Positions 12,032 through 20,187 of a stretch of DNA of 64,000 nt are shown here, piece after piece (the first letter of the stretch is position 1; every line of letters begins with the position of its first letter). The stretch spans positions 2,191,385 to 2,255,384 of the forward strand of contig NZ_CP069798.1 of assembly GCF_016894345.1 (NCBI RefSeq). Direction: 5' to 3'. The notes under the pieces were generated by a model that saw only the letters and a program-made list of their open reading frames with translations, did no database searches and had not been told where the DNA came from. This DNA comes from Paralysiella testudinis (lineage in GTDB: Bacteria; Pseudomonadota; Gammaproteobacteria; Burkholderiales; Neisseriaceae). The position numbers and the translations under genes were made by a program.

Positions 12032-12388
12032 ATGAACAAAACCGATGAATTCCAGCGCAAATTCCAACAACGCCGCTTAAACGAAGGCCGTTTTTTGCAT
12101 AAACTCAAAACCTATGCCTTCCGCTTGGGGCAGCCGGCCATCAAGCAATTGTATGCGCTTTACTTTCTGTTTAAAGCACCCACCACGCCCAAACGCAGCA
12201 AGATGATTATTGTGGGTGCGCTGGTTTATTTTCTCAGCCCCATTGACGCCATTCCCGACCTGCTCGGCCCCTTAGGCTTTAGCGACGACTTAGCCGTGAT
12301 TGCGCTGGTTTACGCCCAGTTTAAAGCGTTTATGACCGACGACATTATTGCCCGGGCACAAGCGGCGGCTGAGCGTTTGCTGCACTAA
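12032..12388 (+). CDS. DUF1232 (YkvA-type) small membrane-associated protein
   Basis: A 118-residue protein from the ATG at 12032, which has GGAG six bases upstream. An in-frame ATG at 12020 is the alternative. It carries the DUF1232 signature: a hydrophobic segment then the conserved block YFLSPIDAIPDLLGPLG with its acidic end (DDLAVI). Family function is unknown. A candidate promoter (TTGTGC, 19 bases, TATACT) ends at 11990, which argues against the earlier frame start at 11996. An inverted-repeat element is inserted one base step after the stop codon: the TAA is followed at once by the TA flank of the element, so any read-through transcript would carry it. Confidence 0.75.
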   Translation: MNKTDEFQRKFQQRRLNEGRFLHKLKTYAFRLGQPAIKQLYALYFLFKAPTTPKRSKMIIVGALVYFLSPIDAIPDLLGPLGFSDDLAVIALVYAQFKAFMTDDIIARAQAAAERLLH

Positions 12389-12390
12389 TA

Positions 12391-12589
12391 TCAATTCGAA
12401 AAAAATAACCTAACTGCGTTGGCTCGCCTTAGCGCAAAGCGAACGACTTTGTACGGTGCTAAAGCGCCAACAAACTCTGTTCCGTACTGGGTGTACTGTC
12501 TTCGGCTCAGCTCAAAGAGAACGATTTACTAGAGTGCTGAAGCACTAAGTAAATCAGTTCCGCCTTGTTATCTTATTTTTTCGAATTGA
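12391..12589. mobile_element. Correia-like miniature inverted-repeat element, copy 1 (199 bp, long form)
   Basis: Terminal inverted repeats TCAATTCGAAAAA at 12391 and TTTTTCGAATTGA ending at 12589 are flanked on both sides by TA (12389-12390, 12590-12591). Inside are the same core blocks as copies 2 and 3 (AACCTAACTGCGTTGGCTCG, GTGTACTGTCTTCGGCTC, CGCCTTGTTATCTTA), plus two extra hairpin modules of about 50 bp each: 12431-12481 and about 12509-12560. The second module contains GATTTACT / AGTAAATC arms with an inner AGTGCT / AGCACT stem. From memory, both modules and the core resemble the full-length neisserial Correia element. No coding capacity is seen. Confidence 0.85.
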
Positions 12590-12658
12590 TATAATACCGG
12601 CGGCACTATTGGCATTGCTTTTCAAAGCCAACAAAATATTTCAGGCAGCCTCCATAGT

Positions 12659-12697
12659 AAAACCACACCTTGATTGAATAAATCAAGGTGTGGTTTT
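12659..12697. terminator. Bidirectional terminator next to argB
   Basis: A perfect 17-base stem (AAAACCACACCTTGATT and complement) with a 5-base loop GAATA, with A-run and T-run on the two sides. It serves argB from the right and the DUF1232 transcript from the left. Confidence 0.9.
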
Positions 12698-12720
12698 ATT
12701 TGAATCATCTCAAAGCCGAT

Positions 12721-13605
12721 TTATGGCTCATCTCCACCCAAAATCATCGAGCCCACGCCTTGGTTGGTGAAAATTTCCAGTAACAAAGCGTGTGGCACGC
12801 GCCCGTCAATAATGTGGGTGGCTTTCACGCCGTTGATGGCCGCATCCACCGCCGAGCTGATTTTGGGCAACATGCCGCCGTGCAAAGTGCCGTCGGCAAT
12901 CAACTCGTCGATGCGCGCGGGCGTTAAATTGGTGAGCAAGTTGCCTTCTTTATCCAGCACGCCGCTAATGTTGGTCATCATAATCAGCTTTTCGGCACGC
13001 AATTCCTCGGCCAGTTTGCCCGCCACCACATCGGCGTTGATATTAAACGCCTCACCCTGGCGGCCTACGCCAATCGGCGCCACCACCGGAATATAGCCGT
13101 GCTCTACCATCCCGCGAATCAGGCCGGTGTCGATGCTTTCCACTTGCCCTACTTGGCCGATGTCCACGCCGTTGCGTTCGGGCGTGTTGATAAACATTTT
13201 CTTGGCCTTGATAAAATGGCTGTCGCGCCCGGTAATGCCCACTGCGCGGCCGCCGTGTTGGTTGAGCAAAGAAGTAATTTCCTTGTTAACGTGGCCGCCG
13301 AGCACCATTTCCACAATGTCCATGGTTTCGCTGTCGGTAACGCGCATGCCCTGCACAAACACGCCCTCTTTGCCCACTTTATTGAGCAAATCGTTAATTT
13401 GCGGGCCGCCGCCGTGCACCACCACCGGGTGGATGCCCACCAACTTAAGCAGCACCACGTCTTTGGCAAAGCCTTCTTTCAGCGCCGGATCGGTCATGGC
13501 GTTGCCGCCGTATTTGATCACAATGGTGCTGCCGGAAAACTGCCGGATATAGGGCAGCGCTTCGGCCAAAATGGCGGCTTTTTGGCCGGCCTCGATTTTA
13601 TCCAT
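12721..13605 (-). CDS. argB: Acetylglutamate kinase
   Basis: Phosphorylates N-acetylglutamate in the second step of arginine synthesis. About 294 residues of amino-acid-kinase fold. Seen are the N-terminal [10 protein letters not shown] phosphate-binding motif, [10 protein letters not shown] (acetylglutamate binding) and [14 protein letters not shown] towards the nucleotide site, with [11 protein letters not shown] at the C-terminus. Two ATGs stand in tandem (13608 and 13605). The AGGAG lies three bases before the first and six before the second, so the second is preferred. It stands alone, with no other arg gene next to it, and ends at a strong hairpin. Upstream there are two uptake-sequence copies (13652, 13716). 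Confidence 0.96.
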   Translation of the reverse strand: MDKIEAGQKAAILAEALPYIRQFSGSTIVIKYGGNAMTDPALKEGFAKDVVLLKLVGIHPVVVHGGGPQINDLLNKVGKEGVFVQGMRVTDSETMDIVEMVLGGHVNKEITSLLNQHGGRAVGITGRDSHFIKAKKMFINTPERNGVDIGQVGQVESIDTGLIRGMVEHGYIPVVAPIGVGRQGEAFNINADVVAGKLAEELRAEKLIMMTNISGVLDKEGNLLTNLTPARIDELIADGTLHGGMLPKISSAVDAAINGVKATHIIDGRVPHALLLEIFTNQGVGSMILGGDEP

Positions 13606-13746
13606 CATTTACTCCTCACAACCATACTGAGAACAATACGGTTTTATTTTTCAGGCAGCCTGAAATCCTGCAGCCTATATTCTGATTTTCGATTGTTGCA
13701 CAAACAACACATTCAGGCTGCCTGAACAACCAATGCCACCACGAAA

Positions 13747-13774
13747 AAAGCGGCTGTGCATTCACAGCCGCTTT
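13747..13774 (-). terminator. Terminator of yidB
   Basis: AAAGCGGCTGTG, loop of 4, and the full complement. On the reverse strand this is followed by a T-run (TTTTTTCGT), 18 bases after the yidB stop. Confidence 0.85.
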
Positions 13775-13791
13775 CTATCACATTTGATTGT

Positions 13792-14196
13792 TTATTTAAA
13801 CATGTTTTTGAGCAATGCACCGCCGATGCTGGCCAAATCCACGCCATGAGCCTCGCCAGCATCGCCGTTGGGCGTCATCTGGTCGATGATTTTAGGCAGG
13901 TATTGCGCCAACAAATCACTGGCATCGCTGCCGTTGATGCCCACTTTGGCCGCCACTTGGTTGAGCAAATCGCCGCCCAGTGCAGACTCCACTTGCTGGC
14001 CGGAAACGGCTTCGTTGCCGCCGGTGGAAATCCACGATTGCAAGGCACCGGCCAAGCCGTTTTGCTGCAATGTATTCATCAAATTGCCCACACCGCCGGA
14101 TTTCTCAATCAGCTGCAACACCAGCTGAACGGCTGTGTTTTGCTGCTGGTTGCCGCCGCCCAGGGCTGCGCCCAATAACGAATCCAACAATCCCAT
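13792..14196 (-). CDS. yidB: YidB family protein (DUF937-type)
   Basis: A 134-residue protein from the ATG at 14196, which follows AAAAGGAAAAAA. The longer open frame to 14232 lacks a ribosome site. It begins MGLLDSLLGAALGGG and continues with the family's helical repeats (LLNQVAAKVGINGSDASDLL, LAQYLPKIIDQMTPNG). The function of YidB is unknown. It is a small, soluble, widely conserved proteobacterial protein. It is single-gene between argB and ruvX and has its own terminator. Confidence 0.82.
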   Translation of the reverse strand: MGLLDSLLGAALGGGNQQQNTAVQLVLQLIEKSGGVGNLMNTLQQNGLAGALQSWISTGGNEAVSGQQVESALGGDLLNQVAAKVGINGSDASDLLAQYLPKIIDQMTPNGDAGEAHGVDLASIGGALLKNMFK

Positions 14197-14297
14197 GATG
14201 TTTTTTCCTTTTACTTTTTGTTTCCATAACAAAATAAATCAAACCTGCCATCATCGGTTTCCGATGGCACGGCGGTGAGCTTAAGCCATATTGCGTG

Positions 14298-14786
14298 TTA
14301 CGGCAAGGCAGATATTGGCGGCAGGCGGCCATTAAACCGGCCTACGGCACCGGTTTCAAAAAACGTGTGCAAAATTGCCTGTGCCGCCACTTGGTCGAGC
14401 ACGGCTTTTTGTTTGCGGCCAAACACCTGCGCTTCGGCCAATAGGCTGGCGGCCAGCACCGAGCTTAGGCGCTCGTCCACCCAATACACCGGCAAGCCGA
14501 AGCGCCCGTGCAGGCGGTGGCCGAAGCGGCGGCATAAGGCGGTGGTTTCGTGTTCGCTGCCGTCCACATGCACCGGCAAACCCACCGCCAGCTGGCGCGG
14601 CTGCCATTCGGCAATCAGGCGGCCGATTTGCTCGAAACGCGCTTCATTGCTGCTGGCGCTGATGGTGAGCAAGGGGTGAGCGGTGCCCACTTCGGCATCG
14701 CCTTCGGCCACCCCGATGCGGGCGAGGCCAAAGTCAAACGCCAGTGTGGTGCCGGTGGGTGCCGGTAAATGAGCGGCCTCAGGCAT
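14298..14786 (-). CDS. ruvX: Holliday junction resolvase-like RNase YqgF/RuvX
   Basis: A 162-residue RNase H-fold protein. E. coli YqgF acts in pre-16S rRNA 5' maturation. The family was first annotated as a putative Holliday junction resolvase. The N-terminal strand [14 protein letters not shown] carries the first catalytic Asp. [14 protein letters not shown] and [10 protein letters not shown] carry the other acidic positions. The N-terminus ([10 protein letters not shown]) overlaps the end of yqgE by 8 bases on the same strand. Translational coupling in a yqgE-ruvX operon is a common bacterial pair. Confidence 0.9.
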   Translation of the reverse strand: MPEAAHLPAPTGTTLAFDFGLARIGVAEGDAEVGTAHPLLTISASSNEARFEQIGRLIAEWQPRQLAVGLPVHVDGSEHETTALCRRFGHRLHGRFGLPVYWVDERLSSVLAASLLAEAQVFGRKQKAVLDQVAAQAILHTFFETGAVGRFNGRLPPISALP

Positions 14787-15348
14787 GGCCGGCGGCTCCG
14801 CTTAATTGTGCCAAGTCCACGTTTAACAGCTTGATGGCGGCCTGATAACGCTGATCATAAGGCAGGTCGAACAAAATCTGCGTGTTGGCCGGGGCGGTGA
14901 GCCAAGCGTTGTCGGCCAGCTCTTGCTCCAATTGCCCGGCACGCCAGCTCGAATAGCCGATGGTGACCACCGCTTTATCCACTTCGCCGTCTTTGGCCAG
15001 CCCGGCAATAATGTCGCGCGAGGTGGTCATGGCGATGTAATCGGTAACCAACAGGCTGCTTTCCCACGAGCCCACCGGCGTGTGCACCAAAAAGCCACGA
15101 TCCACCTGCACCGGGCCGCCCATCATCACCCATTCATTGCAAAAGCGCTCGGGGGTGGCGGTTTTGGCGGCATCAAACAGCAAATCCATGGTCACCGGCG
15201 AAGGCTTGTTAATCACAATGCCCATGGCGCCGTCTTCGCCGTGCTCGCACACATACACCACGCTGCCGGCAAAAAAAGGGTCGTCCATGCCGGGCATGGC
15301 AATCAAAAACTGGTTGGTCAATGAAAATGGGGTGGCAATAGGCGTCAT
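14779..15348 (-). CDS. yqgE: YqgE/AlgH family protein
   Basis: The product is 189 residues from the ATG at 15348 ([20 protein letters not shown]). This is the usual family start, in which a short leader is followed by [12 protein letters not shown]. The longer frame to 15471 runs through a promoter and is rejected as a start. Internal family blocks are seen: [33 protein letters not shown] and [13 protein letters not shown]. Function is not firmly established (AlgH was named for alginate regulation). No clear Shine-Dalgarno precedes the ATG. It is first in a two-gene operon with ruvX and divergent from gpmI, with interleaved promoters. Confidence 0.9.
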   Translation of the reverse strand: MTPIATPFSLTNQFLIAMPGMDDPFFAGSVVYVCEHGEDGAMGIVINKPSPVTMDLLFDAAKTATPERFCNEWVMMGGPVQVDRGFLVHTPVGSWESSLLVTDYIAMTTSRDIIAGLAKDGEVDKAVVTIGYSSWRAGQLEQELADNAWLTAPANTQILFDLPYDQRYQAAIKLLNVDLAQLSGAAGHA

Positions 15349-15394
15349 AAGGGTGGGCTTTATGGCTGAAATGGTTGGGGTGATGTCTGCACCG

Positions 15395-15423
15395 TATATA
15401 AGGGCGGCAATTGAGTTTCTCAA
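15395..15423 (-). promoter_or_regulatory. yqgE promoter
   Basis: On the reverse strand TTGAGA (15418-15423) and TATATA (15395-15400) are separated by exactly 17 bases, about 47 bases before the yqgE ATG. Its -35 overlaps the spacer of the opposing gpmI promoter. Confidence 0.6.
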
Positions 15424-15440
15424 GCAAACCCTCTTATAAT
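15411..15440 (+). promoter_or_regulatory. gpmI promoter
   Basis: TTGAGT (15411-15416) and a consensus TATAAT (15435-15440) are separated by 18 bases, 66 bases before the GTG start. It shares the palindrome TTGAGTTTCTCAA with the divergent yqgE promoter. Confidence 0.6.
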
Positions 15441-15505
15441 AAGCGGTTTCAGGCAGCCTTGCGTTGTTCACCGGGCTGCCTCAGTTTAAACGCGAAAGGC
15501 TTACC

Positions 15506-17026
15506 GTGTCATTGACCAAACCGATTGTGCTGCTGATTCTGGACGGCTTCGGCCACCGCACCGAAGGCGCAGACAATGCGCCGCTGCTGGCGGCCACCCC
15601 TAATCTGGATCGCTTGAAGCAAGATTACGCCTACGGCACCATCGACGCCTCCGAGCGCATGGTGGGCTTGCCCACAGGCCAGTTTGGCAATTCCGAAGTA
15701 GGCCATTTGAATATTGGCGCCGGACGCGTGGTGCCGCAAGACATCACCCGCATCGACATGGCCATGGAAGACGGCAGCCTCGCCGCCAACCCCGCTCTCA
15801 CCGCCGCCTGGCAAGTGCCCAATAAAACCGTGCATTTGCTGGGGCTGTTTTCCGATGGCGGCGTGCACAGCCACATCGAGCACTTTTTTGCCGTGTTGGA
15901 TGCCGCCGTGGCCGCGGGCATGGCCAAAATCGTGGTGCATCCGTTTTTGGACGGCCGCGATACCCCGCCGCAAAGTGCCACACCTTATTTGCAACGCCTA
16001 GAAGACTATATGGCCGCGCATCCGCAAGTGATTACCGGCAGCGTGGTCGGCCGTTTTTACGCCATGGACCGCGACAACCGCTGGGAGCGGGTGCAGGCAG
16101 CCTATCAGGCTTTGCTGGGCACAGCACCGTTTCAGGCAGCCTCGCCGCTGGCCGCGCTTCAGGCAGCCTATGCGCGCGGCGAAAACGACGAATTCGTACA
16201 AGCCACCCTGATTAACCCCGCTGGTGCAATTCAAAGCGGCGATGCAGTGCTGTTTCTGAATTTCCGTGCCGACCGCGCCCGCGAGCTGACCCAAGCGCTT
16301 ACCTGGCCTGAATTCAACGGCTTTGCGCGCCCGCAAGCGCCGCACCTAGGTTATTTTGCCAGCATCACCCGCTACGGCACCGCTTATACCAATCCGGTAT
16401 TGTTTGCCGCACAAAGCATCCACAATGGCTTGGGCGAATTTTTATCTGCCCAAGGCTTCAGCCAATTGCGCATTGCCGAAACCGAAAAATACCCGCACGT
16501 TACCTATTTTTTCAGCGGCGGGCGCGAAGAGCCTTATCCCGGCGAAGAGCGCATTCTGGTGCCTTCGCCCAAAGTGGCCACCTACGATATGCAGCCGGAA
16601 ATGAGCGCTGCCGAAGTGGCGGCGCAGATTGTGAGCAGCATTGAGCAGCGCCGCCACGACATGATTATCTGCAATTTCGCCAACGGCGATATGGTGGGCC
16701 ACACCGGTGATTTAAACGCCGCCATCAAAGCGGTGGAAACGCTCGACACCTGCGTGGGGCAAATTGTTCAGGCAGCCTTAAGCGCCGGTGGCGAAGTGCT
16801 GATTACCGCCGACCACGGCAATTGCGAACAAATGTTCGACCACGGCAACGGCCAACTGCACACCCAACACACCACCAACCCGGTGCCGTTTCTGTATGTC
16901 GGCCGAGCAGCCAAGATTAAAAGCGGCGGCGCACTCAAAGACATCGCCCCTTCTTTACTGGCCATGCTGGGTGTAAACCCACCGCCGGAAATGAGCGGCC
17001 AAAACCTGATTGAATTGAGCCGCTAA
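15506..17026 (+). CDS. gpmI: 2,3-bisphosphoglycerate-independent phosphoglycerate mutase
   Basis: Interconverts 3- and 2-phosphoglycerate in glycolysis with a two-manganese alkaline-phosphatase-type mechanism. The product is about 506 residues from the GTG at 15506, preferred because AAAGG lies six to seven bases upstream. The longer frame from 15464 starts inside an uptake sequence. The catalytic Ser is in QFGNSEVGHLNIGAGR and metal ligands are in LILDGFG, CNFANGDMVGHTG and ITADHGNCEQM. A weakly conserved segment (about residues 195-225) is built from several uptake-sequence copies encoding QAAY/FQAA. It is followed three bases later by the envC-like gene, so the two are co-transcribed. Confidence 0.96.
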   Translation: MSLTKPIVLLILDGFGHRTEGADNAPLLAATPNLDRLKQDYAYGTIDASERMVGLPTGQFGNSEVGHLNIGAGRVVPQDITRIDMAMEDGSLAANPALTAAWQVPNKTVHLLGLFSDGGVHSHIEHFFAVLDAAVAAGMAKIVVHPFLDGRDTPPQSATPYLQRLEDYMAAHPQVITGSVVGRFYAMDRDNRWERVQAAYQALLGTAPFQAASPLAALQAAYARGENDEFVQATLINPAGAIQSGDAVLFLNFRADRARELTQALTWPEFNGFARPQAPHLGYFASITRYGTAYTNPVLFAAQSIHNGLGEFLSAQGFSQLRIAETEKYPHVTYFFSGGREEPYPGEERILVPSPKVATYDMQPEMSAAEVAAQIVSSIEQRRHDMIICNFANGDMVGHTGDLNAAIKAVETLDTCVGQIVQAALSAGGEVLITADHGNCEQMFDHGNGQLHTQHTTNPVPFLYVGRAAKIKSGGALKDIAPSLLAMLGVNPPPEMSGQNLIELSR

Positions 17027-17029
17027 ACC

Positions 17030-18328
17030 ATGAAAATACTGCCCGCAGCCGTTATCAGCGCTTGGCTATTGGCCGTCAGCGCCCCTTTGCTGGCCGAGCC
17101 CAAGCCCGGCGATTTAAAAGACGTGCAAAAAGCCATTTCGGCGGCACAACAGCAAATCCGCCAAACCGGCAACGAACAAAAAGCGGTAGACGGCAAATTG
17201 GCGCAAACCCGCAGCCAATTGGATGCCGCCCAAGCCGAGCTCACCCGCTTGAATAAACAGCACAGCCAAGCGCAACAGCAATTGCAGCAGCTGCAAACCC
17301 GGCTGGAGCAGCTCAAAACCGACATCGGCGGCGCACAAGCACAAGTGGCACGCCTGCTCAACGCCCACTACCGCAACCGCCAACCAAATGCGGTGATGCT
17401 GTTTTTACAGCAAACCGAAGCCGCCGACAAAGGCCGCCACTTGCAATACATGCGCTACCTAAACCGCGCCAATGAGCAAGTGATTGCCAAACTGCACAGC
17501 CAACAGCAAGCGCTGGCCAAACAGCAAAGCCAGGTAGACCAACAATTCCGACAGCTGGCGCAATTACAGCAGCAGCAACAACGCCTGTTGGGCAGCCTGG
17601 GTAAAAAACAGCAACAGCAGCAACAGCAAAGCCAAGCCTTGGCCAGCCAGCTCAACCAGCAAAGCCAAACCTTGGCCGAGCTCAGAGACGATGAAAAGCG
17701 CCTCAATCGCTTAATCCAGCAGCTGGCGGTGCAAGCCGCCGCCAAACGCAAAGCCGAAGCCGAAGCACGGCGGCTGGCAGCACAAAAGCGCGCCCAAGCA
17801 CTGGCCGCCGCTCAACAAGCTCAAGCCACCACTCCGCCTGCCGCTACGGCCAACAAGAGCACCCCGCCCACCTCCACCCTCACCGCCGAAGATTTGGCCT
17901 TACAGCCACCGCCCGACAGCGGCCAAGATGTGCACCAGCCGGCCGGATTCTCGCGTTTGCAAGGGCAAATGCGCCGCCCGGTGAGCGGCAACATCGCCGG
18001 CCAGTTCGGCCAAAGCCGCCCCGAAGGCGGCACCTGGAAAGGGCTGTTTATCAGCACCCCGCCGGCCACCGTGCACAGTATTGCCGCCGGTGACGTGGCC
18101 TATGCCGCCGCCTTGCAAGGCTACGGCAACACCGTGATTGTGGATCATGGCGATGGCTATTTAAGCATCTATACCGGCCTTTCCGGCATCGACGTGCGCG
18201 CAGGCAGCCGCGTGAGCGCCCGCCAAAGCTTGGGGCGCAGCGGCCGTATTCCCAGCGGCGACAACGGCCTGTATTTCGAAATCCGCTACCGCAACCAAGC
18301 CATGAACCCTTTATCGTGGTTAAGCTAA
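17030..18328 (+). CDS. envC: Murein hydrolase activator EnvC-like (coiled coil plus degenerate LytM)
   Basis: A periplasmic activator of cell-separation amidases. The 432 residues begin with a signal peptide (LLAVSAPLLAEP, cleavage near residue 22). A long Gln-rich coiled coil follows (about 30-240), then an Ala-rich linker and a C-terminal M23/LytM domain (about 315-432). In that domain the usual zinc ligands are not seen: the normal HxH stretch reads LYFEIRY and there is no HxxxD at the start. This fits an activator rather than an endopeptidase. The gene starts three bases after gpmI and is followed by ctpA, the common gpmI-envC-ctp order. Confidence 0.88.
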   Translation: MKILPAAVISAWLLAVSAPLLAEPKPGDLKDVQKAISAAQQQIRQTGNEQKAVDGKLAQTRSQLDAAQAELTRLNKQHSQAQQQLQQLQTRLEQLKTDIGGAQAQVARLLNAHYRNRQPNAVMLFLQQTEAADKGRHLQYMRYLNRANEQVIAKLHSQQQALAKQQSQVDQQFRQLAQLQQQQQRLLGSLGKKQQQQQQQSQALASQLNQQSQTLAELRDDEKRLNRLIQQLAVQAAAKRKAEAEARRLAAQKRAQALAAAQQAQATTPPAATANKSTPPTSTLTAEDLALQPPPDSGQDVHQPAGFSRLQGQMRRPVSGNIAGQFGQSRPEGGTWKGLFISTPPATVHSIAAGDVAYAAALQGYGNTVIVDHGDGYLSIYTGLSGIDVRAGSRVSARQSLGRSGRIPSGDNGLYFEIRYRNQAMNPLSWLS

Positions 18329-18412
18329 AACAAAAAAAGCCCCTGCATTAGCAAATATTTACTTGTGAATACTTGCCCCCTTTACAGAAATTTCATAAGC
18401 TGTGCCGGTTTT

Positions 18413-18444
18413 GCGGCTGCCTGAAGATAATTCAGGCAGCCTGC
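18413..18444. terminator. Uptake-sequence hairpin between envC and ctpA
   Basis: GCGGCTGCCTGAA, loop GATAA, TTCAGGCAGCCTGC. This is a compact stem without a T-run, so termination may be weak and ctpA may be partly co-transcribed. Confidence 0.5.
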
Positions 18445-18484
18445 ACATTAACGGCACGGACACACAAAGAAAGAACACTTGGTT

Positions 18485-19972
18485 ATGGCCAAACCCACAT
18501 TAAAAAAAATCGCCCTGTACAGCTTAGGTGCCTTTAGCGGTGCCCTGCTCACCTTGAGCATCCAAAGCTATGCCAACGAGCAAAAAGAAGTGCTGCCGGT
18601 GCAATCCATCCGCACCATGGCCGAAGTGTATGGCCAAATCAAAGCCAATTATGTTGAGGATAAAAGCGACGACGAAATTCTGGAAGGTGCCATGAAAGGC
18701 ATGGTATCCAACCTAGATCCCCATTCAGAATACATGACCCTAAAAGACTATGGTGACTTGAAAGAAAACACCACCGGCGAATTCGGCGGTTTGGGCATGG
18801 AAATCGGCAGTGAAGACGGCTTTGTTAAAGTGGTGGCGCCAATTGAAGACACCCCGGCCGAACGCGCCGGTGTCAAAAGCGGCGACATCATCGTGAAAAT
18901 CAACGAAGAATCCACCCGCGGCATGACCACCACCGAAGCGGTGAAAAAAATGCGCGGCAAGCCCGGCACCAAAATCACCCTCACCTTGTCGCGCAAAGAC
19001 GAAACCCAGCCGATTGTGGTACACCTCACCCGCGCCATCATCAAAGTAAAAAGCGTGCGCCACCACTTGCTGGAGCCGGGCTACGGCTATGTGCGCATCA
19101 CCCAATTCCAAGAGCGCACCGTTCCCAGCCTAGTGGAGTCGATTCAAGCGCTAACCAAAGAAAACCAAGGCTCGCTGAAAGGCTTGGTGCTCGATTTGCG
19201 TGACGACCCGGGCGGCTTACTCAACGGCGCCGTGGGCGTGTCGGCAGTATTTTTGGAGCACGGGGCCAAAGTGGTAAGCACCAAAGGGCGCGACAAACAA
19301 GCGGGCATGAACTTAAGCGCCGTGCCGCAAGACTATATGATGTCCAACAGCAGCAGCGACCCCCTAATCGGCCTGCCTGCGGAAATCAAAAACATCCCCA
19401 TTACCGTGCTCACCAATTCTGGCTCGGCTTCGGCATCTGAAATTGTGGCCGGTGCCTTGCAAGACCACAAACGGGCGGTGATTGTGGGCACGCAAAGCTT
19501 TGGCAAAGGCTCGGTGCAAACCGTGCTGCCCTTGTCGAACGGCGGCGCCGTCAAACTCACCACCGCCTTATACTACACCCCCAACGACCGCTCGATTCAG
19601 GCACAAGGCATCACCCCGGATGTGGAAGTGCAAGACAAAAGCCGCAAATTTGAAAGCCGCGAAGCCGATTTGGGCGGCCACCTGAGCAACCCCTTGGGCG
19701 GCACCGAAGTGAAAGGCAATTTGTGGCAAGACGACACCCCGGCCAAAGACAATGCCGCTTCTGAAGCAGCCAGCGCTCCTGCCAGTAAAGAACAGGGTGC
19801 CAAAGCCGAAACCGAAGACAAAGATGACATCCTCAGCCGCCGCATCCCCAATCCGGCCAAAGATGCCCAATTGCGCAAAGCGCTGGATCTGATTAAAGAC
19901 CCGGCCCAATGGCAAAAATCACTGGGCTTGGCGGCTAAAAAACCGGCACCGAAAAAAGCCAAAGCAGAATAA
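18485..19972 (+). CDS. ctpA: C-terminal processing peptidase, S41 family
   Basis: A periplasmic tail-specific serine protease that trims C-termini of envelope proteins and can control murein hydrolases. The product is about 495 residues. It has an N-terminal membrane anchor/signal (LYSLGAFSGALLTLSIQS), then a PDZ domain (about 95-180, FGGLGMEIG to ITLTLSRKD). The S41 catalytic core has the Ser in SGSASASEIVAGAL and the Lys in GTQSFGKGSVQT. The C-terminal tail is charged and Lys-rich. An alternative start at 18479 adds two residues. It sits third after gpmI and envC, so a role in cell-wall maturation is a fair inference. It ends at a very strong terminator. Confidence 0.94.
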   Translation: MAKPTLKKIALYSLGAFSGALLTLSIQSYANEQKEVLPVQSIRTMAEVYGQIKANYVEDKSDDEILEGAMKGMVSNLDPHSEYMTLKDYGDLKENTTGEFGGLGMEIGSEDGFVKVVAPIEDTPAERAGVKSGDIIVKINEESTRGMTTTEAVKKMRGKPGTKITLTLSRKDETQPIVVHLTRAIIKVKSVRHHLLEPGYGYVRITQFQERTVPSLVESIQALTKENQGSLKGLVLDLRDDPGGLLNGAVGVSAVFLEHGAKVVSTKGRDKQAGMNLSAVPQDYMMSNSSSDPLIGLPAEIKNIPITVLTNSGSASASEIVAGALQDHKRAVIVGTQSFGKGSVQTVLPLSNGGAVKLTTALYYTPNDRSIQAQGITPDVEVQDKSRKFESREADLGGHLSNPLGGTEVKGNLWQDDTPAKDNAASEAASAPASKEQGAKAETEDKDDILSRRIPNPAKDAQLRKALDLIKDPAQWQKSLGLAAKKPAPKKAKAE

Positions 19973-19990
19973 AGCCTTCTGAGTTAAGTG

Positions 19991-20026
19991 AAAAGCAAAC
20001 GCCTGCATCTGCAGGCGTTTGCTTTT
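19991..20026 (+). terminator. Terminator of ctpA
   Basis: A 17-base perfect stem AAAAGCAAACGCCTGCA with a two-base gap, closing on TTTT. It does not use the uptake sequence. Confidence 0.9.
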
Positions 20027-20187
20027 GGTTTACTGAGCACCTATCTACGCAGGTGTGACATATTTTTTAAGGCTGCCTGAACGATAAAATAAAACCGGAT
20101 TCGACAATCCATTGATATTTCAGGCAGCCCTATAAGGGCGGGCTTAATGCCCGCCCCTACAAAACACATTGCCCTGCTTGGCTGAAT

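Noticed and set aside
17030..18328. Active M23 endopeptidase
   Set aside because: The zinc-ligand pattern (HxxxD, HxH) is absent in the LytM domain, so it is called an activator rather than an enzyme.
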